In this document: positions 1 to 5,397 of the stretch, one piece after another
How positions within the stretch are numbered: position 1 is the first letter of the stretch
How the letters are laid out: each line of letters begins with the position of its first letter
Assembly (NCBI GenBank): GCA_036939355.1
Contig: JALLAP010001009.1
Coordinates: 1 to 10,027, forward strand
Reading direction: 5' to 3'
Length of the DNA: 10,027 nucleotides
Source: Thalassiosira profunda
Lineage: Eukaryota; Bacillariophyta; Thalassiosirophyceae; Thalassiosirales; Thalassiosiraceae
Made by a program: the position numbers and the translations under genes
Notes under the pieces: generated by a model
The model's input: the letters and a program-made list of their open reading frames with translations, nothing else
What the model was told of the DNA's origin: nothing
The model's database searches: none

Positions 1-33
1 TATAGGATCTGGGTTAATCGGGGTACTCTAAGT

Positions 34-54
34 AAAACTACGTACAATAGTTTT
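34..54. repeat. Inverted repeat, 7-bp arms
   Basis: AAAACTA at 34-40 is the exact reverse complement of TAGTTTT at 48-54, with a 7-nt centre. It is nested inside a second pair, GTACTC at 23-28 and GAGTAC at 63-68. Its function is unknown. It could be a regulatory palindrome or part of a small degraded element. Confidence 0.5.
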
Positions 55-139
55 CCTAAACCGAGTACTTTAGTGGCTTAAAACTTTTCTGGCCCTTGAC
101 TCAGGCTACCGTGAGGAGCAGCCCGCGGCTCGCTTTTTT

Positions 140-180
140 GGAAAGGGGGGAGGGAGAGATGGAGGGAGGGAAGGAGAGGG
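140..180 (+). repeat. Polypurine, G-rich tract
   Basis: Forty of 41 bases are purines; the only pyrimidine is T at 160. It contains G-runs at 145-150, 152-154, 164-166, 168-170 and 178-180. The 9-nt gap between the second and third runs is just beyond the usual quadruplex loop limit, so this is a near-miss G4 or a possible triplex-forming tract upstream of the dehydrogenase gene. Confidence 0.6.
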
Positions 181-290
181 CTCCCACCCAAAACGAAGGC
201 CAGACTTCCTCTGAGCTTCCAAAGAAGAGGCACAGGGATGAGAACCCCAACATCAGCGTCCGTCCTCGAAGGTCGCGGCGGCGAGGGAAG

Positions 291-320
291 CGAAGGCCGA
301 CTTAGTTCAGACGGCCTTCG
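291..320. repeat. 9-bp GC-rich inverted repeat (hairpin)
   Basis: CGAAGGCCG at 291-299 and CGGCCTTCG at 312-320 are perfect reverse complements around a 12-nt loop. It lies 125 nt before the dehydrogenase ATG, so it could fold in a long 5' UTR or act as a DNA palindrome. No poly-T follows on the plus strand, and terminators of that kind are not expected for a nuclear protein gene. Confidence 0.55.
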
Positions 321-444
321 GGATGCCAAGATGGAGCTTAGCTTGCCGGCCGGCGCCCTTGGTCATAAAATGTGCGGGCAGAAACCAACCAAATCAAATC
401 GACACAAAGCAAAAGCAATACTAGGTGTACTGATCCTCAACATC

Positions 445-2149
445 ATGATCGACGAATCGAAGAGCGTGGTCACCGTCGTGGGTGGTGAGTTCCAACGTCG
501 CAGGCGCGGCTTCGTGCGATTGCTTCGACGGTTTGTGTTGCAGCGTTCTCGAATCATCGACGTCGCGCACGAGATGTGCTCGCGCAGGCGTCGGTCGCTT
601 TCGATGATCGTACTCATGCTCACGCGGCACCTGTCATCTCAAGGCACGGCGATTCGCCCATGCACTCGCCCCGTCCCTCTCCGCCGTGATCGCTTGGTTC
701 GGCGGGGCCCTGTCGCGGGGTTCTCGTCCGTCCGATCAGCGCACGAGGTACCTCGATTGTATGATGCATGGGTTGCATCTGCAGAGTGCTCGTTAGCATA
801 TTGCAATTCGTCAATCTAACGCGTTTGTTCTTGCCCCTCTCTCGCATCCTGCAGGCGGAAATTCGGCCCACGTCCTCATCCCGTTCCTCTCCGCGAGCGG
901 CCACAAGGTCAACCTCCTGACGCGCCGTCCCGAGGCGTGGCGGCGCGTCGTCACGTGCGAGCTCCAGCGGCCCAGCCGAAAGAAAGAGATGGCAAGCTAC
1001 GGCAGCGTCAACCATCCCTCCGCGGAGACGCTGCAGAAGGTCAAGGGCACGCTGAACGTCATCAGCTCGGATCCGGTGGACGTCATACCGGAGGCCGACG
1101 TCGTTGTACTGTGTATGGTGAGTGAGTGTGGTAACTGCATACAATCATCGCCTTCCACCTTTGTGCCCACATTTTGTGTATCTTCTCAGCCGGTCCACCA
1201 ATACCGTGACGCATTGAATCGATTGGCGCCGTACCTCAATCGAACGAAGAAGGAGGTGTTTGTGGGCACCGTGTACGGACAAGCCGGGTTCAATTGGATG
1301 GTGCACGAGGCCGAACAAAAGTTCCAGCTCGCGAACGTGTGCGCATTCGCCATTGGACTGATCCCCTGGATATGCCGGACGATGGAGTACGGAAGCCTCG
1401 GGGCCAACTACGGATCGAAGGCCGTAAACGTCGCGGCGGTCACCCCGCGCGACAAGTTCGAGCGCCTGAGAGAGATCTTCCTCGACGACATATCCACCCG
1501 CTGGCATGACAAAGGCGAGTTCCAGCAGGCGTGCTCCTTCCTCTCCCTGACGCTGAGCGTGGACAACCAGATCGTGCATCCCGGCCGGTGCTACGGGCTC
1601 TGGAAACGGTACGGCGGCAAATGGGCGACGGAGGAGGAAATCCCGTTCTTCTACGCCGATTTTGACGATGTGTCTGCGGAGTGCATGCGGCTGTTGGACG
1701 CCGACTACTCCAAAGTCCGCGACGCGGTGCGGCAGAAGTTCCCGGAGCGAGACTTCAAGTACATGCTGGACTATCTCAACCTCGAACGAGTGACACACAA
1801 GTCGTCGAACGTCAACATCAAGGACTCGCTGAAGAATTCCGAGCAGCTGGCCCTGATCAAGACGCCCACCGTGTACTTGGGTCAGGAAAACGGATACCAG
1901 CTGAACTATGGATGCCGATTCTTCACGGACGACATCCCTTATGGTGTCCTGGTCGCTCGATGGGTGGGGCAGGAGCTGGGCGTTGCGACACCTTTCATCG
2001 ATGAGATTGTCCATTGGGTCGGCAACATCCGAGGCGAAAAGTATCTGCAGGACGGAAAGGTCGATCTGCAGTACTGTCTCTCCAACCCCGGAAAAACTGG
2101 CATTCCTCCGGCCTATGGCATCAACGATGTCAACGACATCTTGGACTGA
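445..2149 (+). CDS. Opine dehydrogenase family protein (NAD(P)H-dependent)
   Basis: Exons 445-484, 855-1117 and 1190-2149 join into a 420-residue protein, the usual size for the family. The N-terminus is a Rossmann domain: residues 8-19 form a beta strand followed by GGGNSAH, and TRRPEAW lies at about 36-42. Strand VVLCM ends at residue 101. The C-terminal part matches the octopine/nopaline dehydrogenase helical domain: DNQIVHP with His231, RFFTDDIPYG at 344-353, and TPFIDE with Asp372. His231 and Asp372 are the likely counterparts of the His/Asp dyad known in octopine dehydrogenase. Such enzymes reductively join an amino acid to a 2-oxo acid such as pyruvate or 2-oxoglutarate, regenerating NAD(P)+. 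The actual substrates here cannot be read from sequence. No clear targeting peptide is seen from ATG 445; in-frame ATGs at 370 and 331 would add a short N-terminal extension. Staphylopine-type opine dehydrogenases are a more distant alternative. Confidence 0.86.
485..854 (+). other. Intron 1 of the opine dehydrogenase gene
   Basis: A 370-nt phase-1 intron begins GTGAGT at 485 and ends CAG at 852-854. A CTAAC branch-point-like motif at 816-820 is followed by a pyrimidine-rich stretch. Joining base 484 to 855 restores the GGGNSAH motif, which strongly supports both splice sites. The upstream reading frame remains open to 819 if the intron is retained. Confidence 0.88.
1118..1189 (+). other. Intron 2 of the opine dehydrogenase gene
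   Basis: A 72-nt phase-0 intron starts GTGAGT at 1118 and ends TCTCAG at 1189. Removing it joins VVLCM directly to PVHQYRDAL, the continuity expected after the fourth Rossmann strand. It has no in-frame stop and a length divisible by three, so retention would insert 24 residues rather than truncate the protein. Confidence 0.82.
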
Positions 2150-2322
2150 GCGGCATCGAGAAAGGTCTGTATGACGCAACAAATGATTAGACTGCAGCCC
2201 TGTTTGGCTGAACAAAACACAAACACTCTTGCTGATGCGTAGGAAATCACGACACCGTAAACATAAATTCCCATCAACTAACTCGTCTCCTTTGTACAAT
2301 CCCTCCTCGCCCCCAGCAACAC
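2150..2322. other. Convergent 3' intergenic gap
   Basis: The 173 nt between the stops of the dehydrogenase and the EDR2_C gene must hold both 3' UTR ends. A small hairpin (CAGCC at 2195-2199, GGCTG at 2206-2210) precedes an A/C-rich stretch. CATAAA at 2262-2267 is the nearest thing to a plus-strand polyadenylation hexamer. No gene is visible. Confidence 0.45.
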
Positions 2323-4716
2323 CTACTCGGTATCATATCCCGATTCTTCGGTCAAATCCGGAAGAGTCGACCCTCCTTCGAAGTCCGGCATCAGTTCGGC
2401 CGTGAGAGGGTCCAGTCCGTGAAGCCGCATCCCCAGCATCATCTGCTCTGGCAATTCCTCCTCTTTGTTTCCCTGAATGACATATCCCAAGTCGATGGTC
2501 AGTGTTTGGGTGTAGCTCCGGACAACGGCCAGAATGTTCCGCGCGGCGGCACTCGAAACAATGTCCATATCGGCCTCCAAATACTCCGCGAGACCCTTCT
2601 CGGGAGGTTGGTAAACGTACGTGATTGGCATCTTTGTCCCGACAATCGCAGGCTTGCCGCCTACCACGCGCTTCACCACCCAGGGTCCCTCGACAACCAC
2701 AGGCACAATCTTCCAGACTTCGTTCTTCTCCTTCTCGTCCGAGAGGAAGAAGTTGCAGAGGGCGCGCTCTCCCGCGGGCATGCTTTCCAACGAAGGCAGG
2801 GGAACCGACAGGTCTCCATGGCCATGTCCTCGCCGCAGGAATGGCAGGAAACGGTCAGGAATCTCGTGATAGGAAAGGAAGACGCCCCAGGGAAGCCGGT
2901 AGTTGATAATGAAGGTAGGGACGTCACGTAGCTTTCCGTTGAGTATGGCTCGAGCCCGTCCCATATTCTGGGGCGGGTCGTCAGTGAGAAACAGATCGCA
3001 TCCACGGCTTGGGAGAAGGAACTCGTCCGATGGGATCTTCTTCTTGTCCCGTAGGTAGTTGGCACCGCGGACCTTGAAATTCGAGCTGGGCGGAGAGCTC
3101 CAGCAGTTGAGATGGGAGCCAATGGCAGCGCCGTCAGGGAATTTGTCGAACGTTTTCACTGGAACGACCTTTTCTTCCACTGGCATCTCCCCTTCGGATT
3201 TGACAGAGATTCTCCTCACGCTCTGCAACGACGCTTGGATGAGGGATTTGCGCCTGGCTTTGAGGTCGAGCGATCCGGCGGACTTTGTGAGCAACGCTCG
3301 CCGAGACGGAAGTTTGCGCTCGGGGGCAGCCTCCCTTTGCTTTGCAGGGGACGTCGCGCGTTTCTTCTCGGCAGGTTTGGCGGCAATCTTGTCCACGTAG
3401 ATTACCGAGGGGCGCCCCATTTGATACCCCAGCATTCCACACCCCAGACCGCACAGTAGCAACATGTCCAGTTGCACCTGCATAACCCGTCCCTCGATCA
3501 GTTTGAACAGCAACGCCCCGACTGCAACAAGCACTGCGAAGTCGAGAGGATGCTCGGGCAACAATCCAGTGGGTGCCTCAATGGCAATTTTCCCTCCCAC
3601 AGTACTGGCGTCCTCTCCTTTGGTTGTGGTAGTGGATTCCTCCGCAGTATCGCCCTCGTCGTGAGACTGCGTCAACACCAGCTCCGCCACCGCCTGGCAC
3701 ATCTTCTCTTCCTCGGCCCTGACCGCGACGCTCGCCCTGCGCCTCGTCGTCACTGGGTTCACCGCCGAGCCGCTGGTTGGAGTAACTGCTGCCTTGTCCT
3801 GAGGGGCGGACGTCTCCGCCTCATCCTCGTCTTGGTCCACCACGTCCGTCAGCAGGAAGTTCTCCAGAGATTGGAGCAGCGTCTCCAACGCGTTTGGAAT
3901 CGACTCCGGCCGGCCCTCGGACACCGACGCCAAATCCGCCGCCGAGAGGGCGCGCGCCATCGACGCAAAGGCGCCGTCGATGATGGCCCTCCGCCGCTCC
4001 GCCACCGCCTTGACGTGGGCGTAGTTGCTCTTCTGCCCGAACTGGCGCTTCTCCGAATAGATCGCCTCGTAGAACTCGTCGACGCCCACCACGACCTCCC
4101 GCACGAACTTGGGCGCCCCCTCCGTCAGAAACTCGGAGGTGCGCCTACGCATGACTTTGCTTTCCTTGCCCCCGCTTCCATCTACTGTCTTGTCGCGAAA
4201 CAGGCCGTCCAGCTCTGTGGCGAGGTCGGAGCTCCGGGGCTCCGAATTGGAGAGGAGCTCGACGAACTGCACCGGCTTCGCGAGCGCCTTTTCGAGGCCC
4301 TTCAAAATGGAGCTGCCGCCGCTGCCTGACGATCCCGCGCCCGGTTTGGAAGTCCGTTGGCCCGCGTAGTGCTTGACGATCTCCACGGCGTGCCCCCGCA
4401 TGGCGCTGGCCAGGTCTCGCATGTCGACATACCTCTTGGAGACGGCATAGGCCGCAAACCCCGCCGCCTTGCCCGCGCCGTCGCCGTCGTCGAACGTCAC
4501 CTTCCCCCCGGCCTTCACCTGCAGTATGTAATCCGTCTCGATGGGAAACAGGAGGCTGTCCACCGCCGAGAGGAGGCTGGGGGACGACGATTGGCAGCCC
4601 CCGGCGGCGGCGTCGGTGCTCCGGCGGACGTCGAGGTCGGACACCTTGACGGACAACGTCCCCTTCAGGAGGGGCGCGCGGAGGACGGCGTGGTCGGCGG
4701 GTGATGGGTGCGTCAT
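2323..4716 (-). CDS. EDR2_C (DUF1336) domain protein with PX-like region and hydrophobic hairpin
   Basis: A single-exon protein of 797 residues is read from the ATG at 4716-4714. Residues about 533-771 match the EDR2 C-terminal domain: FKVRGANYL followed by a charged lysine run, a CDLFLTDDP block, the NYRLPWGVF segment, and a C-terminal GYVIQG strand. In plant EDR2 this domain follows PH and START domains and the protein is linked to lipid binding and control of cell death. Here no START domain is seen. Residues about 62-116 instead resemble a divergent PX domain, with a strand ending in YAVSKRYVDMRDL. Two hydrophobic segments at about 391-407 and 416-433 look like a membrane hairpin. A basic, Ser-rich linker joins them to EDR2_C. 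The likely location is an internal membrane. ATG 4716 is the first ATG downstream of position 5241 on this strand. The frame stays open to 4959 without an ATG, so a spliced 5' exon is possible. The EDR2_C call is firm, the PX call tentative. Confidence 0.82.
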   Translation of the reverse strand: MTHPSPADHAVLRAPLLKGTLSVKVSDLDVRRSTDAAAGGCQSSSPSLLSAVDSLLFPIETDYILQVKAGGKVTFDDGDGAGKAAGFAAYAVSKRYVDMRDLASAMRGHAVEIVKHYAGQRTSKPGAGSSGSGGSSILKGLEKALAKPVQFVELLSNSEPRSSDLATELDGLFRDKTVDGSGGKESKVMRRRTSEFLTEGAPKFVREVVVGVDEFYEAIYSEKRQFGQKSNYAHVKAVAERRRAIIDGAFASMARALSAADLASVSEGRPESIPNALETLLQSLENFLLTDVVDQDEDEAETSAPQDKAAVTPTSGSAVNPVTTRRRASVAVRAEEEKMCQAVAELVLTQSHDEGDTAEESTTTTKGEDASTVGGKIAIEAPTGLLPEHPLDFAVLVAVGALLFKLIEGRVMQVQLDMLLLCGLGCGMLGYQMGRPSVIYVDKIAAKPAEKKRATSPAKQREAAPERKLPSRRALLTKSAGSLDLKARRKSLIQASLQSVRRISVKSEGEMPVEEKVVPVKTFDKFPDGAAIGSHLNCWSSPPSSNFKVRGANYLRDKKKIPSDEFLLPSRGCDLFLTDDPPQNMGRARAILNGKLRDVPTFIINYRLPWGVFLSYHEIPDRFLPFLRRGHGHGDLSVPLPSLESMPAGERALCNFFLSDEKEKNEVWKIVPVVVEGPWVVKRVVGGKPAIVGTKMPITYVYQPPEKGLAEYLEADMDIVSSAAARNILAVVRSYTQTLTIDLGYVIQGNKEEELPEQMMLGMRLHGLDPLTAELMPDFEGGSTLPDLTEESGYDTE

Positions 4717-4756
4717 GGCGCCGTTGCTGTTGCTATTGCTAGTGATGGTAGTGCTG

Positions 4757-4762
4757 CACGTG
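4757..4762. promoter_or_regulatory. CACGTG palindrome (E-box/G-box type), copy 1
   Basis: This is a perfect CACGTG, 41 nt upstream of the EDR2_C gene ATG, so it may lie in the 5' UTR. Such palindromes are bound by bHLH or bZIP factors in many eukaryotes. No binding data can be read here, and a chance match is possible in GC-rich DNA. Confidence 0.3.
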
Positions 4763-4899
4763 AGGCTGCTAAGAGCGGACTGGCCGGCGGCAATTTTGGC
4801 GCCGTGGCAGTGCAAGCAATTGAGGGCGGGCACCAGGAGGTGGCGGCAGCGGAGGCAGCTGGGATATTGGCGGCTGGCCGTGCCCTCGTTGCGACGGTG

Positions 4900-4905
4900 C
4901 ACGTG
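4900..4905. promoter_or_regulatory. CACGTG palindrome (E-box/G-box type), copy 2
   Basis: CACGTGAC is located 143 nt from the first copy in the divergent region. Two copies in one promoter region make regulation somewhat more plausible than a single chance site, but this remains inference. Confidence 0.3.
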
Positions 4906-5102
4906 ACGCGCGATGGTGGATGCACCTAGTATCCGCCGCGGCAAGTCTCTCAAGCAATTTCAAGCCAAATCTTCGACGCCCCCGGGGCAGCGCTCGTCCT
5001 CGGCGAGTTTATTGCAATGCGGCGGCGCCCGGGCCCTCTTCCGCTGCTCCTACAATACGGTCGGATCTGGGAAGCAGAGCGCTCTTTGCGTTGGGAAGTG
5101 TC

Positions 5103-5116
5103 TGATAGTTGATAGT
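5103..5116. repeat. Tandem TGATAGT repeat
   Basis: Two exact head-to-tail copies of a 7-mer (5103-5109 and 5110-5116) put two GATA cores 7 bp apart in the divergent promoter region. It could be a paired transcription-factor site, or simply a short tandem duplication. Confidence 0.4.
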
Positions 5117-5382
5117 CCGATGAGAGAAAAAGAAGTTGGACGCGTGACGGACACCAGAGGACCAGCCCTCTCCCCTCCTCCCCGCCCTCTCGAACCGGCC
5201 CTCGCGCCAGAGTTTGGCAGGCCAAAGATGAGCCCTCGCTCATAACTCAGGCGTCGCAGGCCAACAAGCGGCTGCCCCTGGGCCGTAGGTGTGCGGCGGT
5301 AGACCCGCTCAGCCGCGGCACCTCGGCGCGTGAGCCGTGTTCAACCCAAGATACACTTAGTGCGCTAGTGAAGATACCCCGG

Positions 5383-5391
5383 ATGCATTGA
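5383..5391 (+). promoter_or_regulatory. Minimal upstream ORF (Met-His-stop)
   Basis: ATG CAT TGA lies 6 nt before the ATG at 5398 of the MORN-repeat gene. If it is in the mature 5' UTR, scanning ribosomes would meet it first, and the very short gap should disfavour reinitiation at 5398. That would dampen translation. The transcript start is not known, so its presence in the mRNA is an assumption. Confidence 0.45.
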
Positions 5392-5397
5392 GAGAAG

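Larger units (their letters stand above)
1..444. promoter_or_regulatory. Upstream region of the opine dehydrogenase gene
   Basis: I find no supportable gene here. The open frames in it begin at TTG or are only in-frame extensions of the gene starting at 445. The first 80 bases are AT-rich and hold nested inverted repeats. A polypurine tract lies at 140-180, followed by GC-rich DNA with a 9-bp inverted repeat (291-299 with 312-320). The last 70 bases before the ATG are rich in A and C, as expected for a 5' UTR. In-frame ATGs at 331 and 370 would extend the dehydrogenase by 38 or 25 residues if the transcript starts further upstream. No convincing TATA box could be assigned. Confidence 0.5.
4717..5397. 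promoter_or_regulatory. Divergent intergenic region (presumptive bidirectional promoter)
   Basis: This 681-nt stretch separates the EDR2_C gene (minus) from the coiled-coil/MORN gene (plus) and must carry both promoters and 5' UTRs. It contains two CACGTG palindromes (4757-4762 and 4900-4905), a tandem TGATAGT repeat (5103-5116), an ACGCGT box (5140-5145) and pyrimidine-rich runs around 5164-5190. No TATA box is obvious. The minus strand has no ATG between 5240 and 4717. The plus strand has short upstream ORFs, including a two-codon one right before the MORN gene. Confidence 0.6.

Noticed and set aside
55..62. CCTAAACC resembling a telomere repeat
   Set aside because: It is a single 8-nt match with no tandem copies, so there is no support for telomeric DNA.
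78..329. Overlapping small open frames on both strands near the left edge
   Set aside because: Both begin at TTG rather than ATG and are driven by the polypurine tract; the Pro/Ser and Arg/Glu-rich translations show no conserved pattern.
989..2149. Opine dehydrogenase starting at the internal ATG at 989
   Set aside because: This start omits the GGGN cofactor motif and the TRRPEAW strand, which are encoded in frame upstream at 855-988 and joined to the exon at 445-484 by good splice sites.
1145..2299. 384-codon open frame on the minus strand
   Set aside because: It lies fully antisense to the conserved opine dehydrogenase exons. Its protein is Val/Leu/His/Arg-rich with no motif; it is open because of the GC-rich codon bias of the real gene.
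3472..4329. 285-codon plus-strand open frame
   Set aside because: It is antisense to the EDR2_C gene, with Arg/His-rich low-complexity translation and no recognisable domain.
4717..4953. Start of the EDR2_C protein at 4953
   Set aside because: The codon there is TTG and a stop lies three codons upstream; no ATG is in frame before 4716, so the ATG was preferred as the start.
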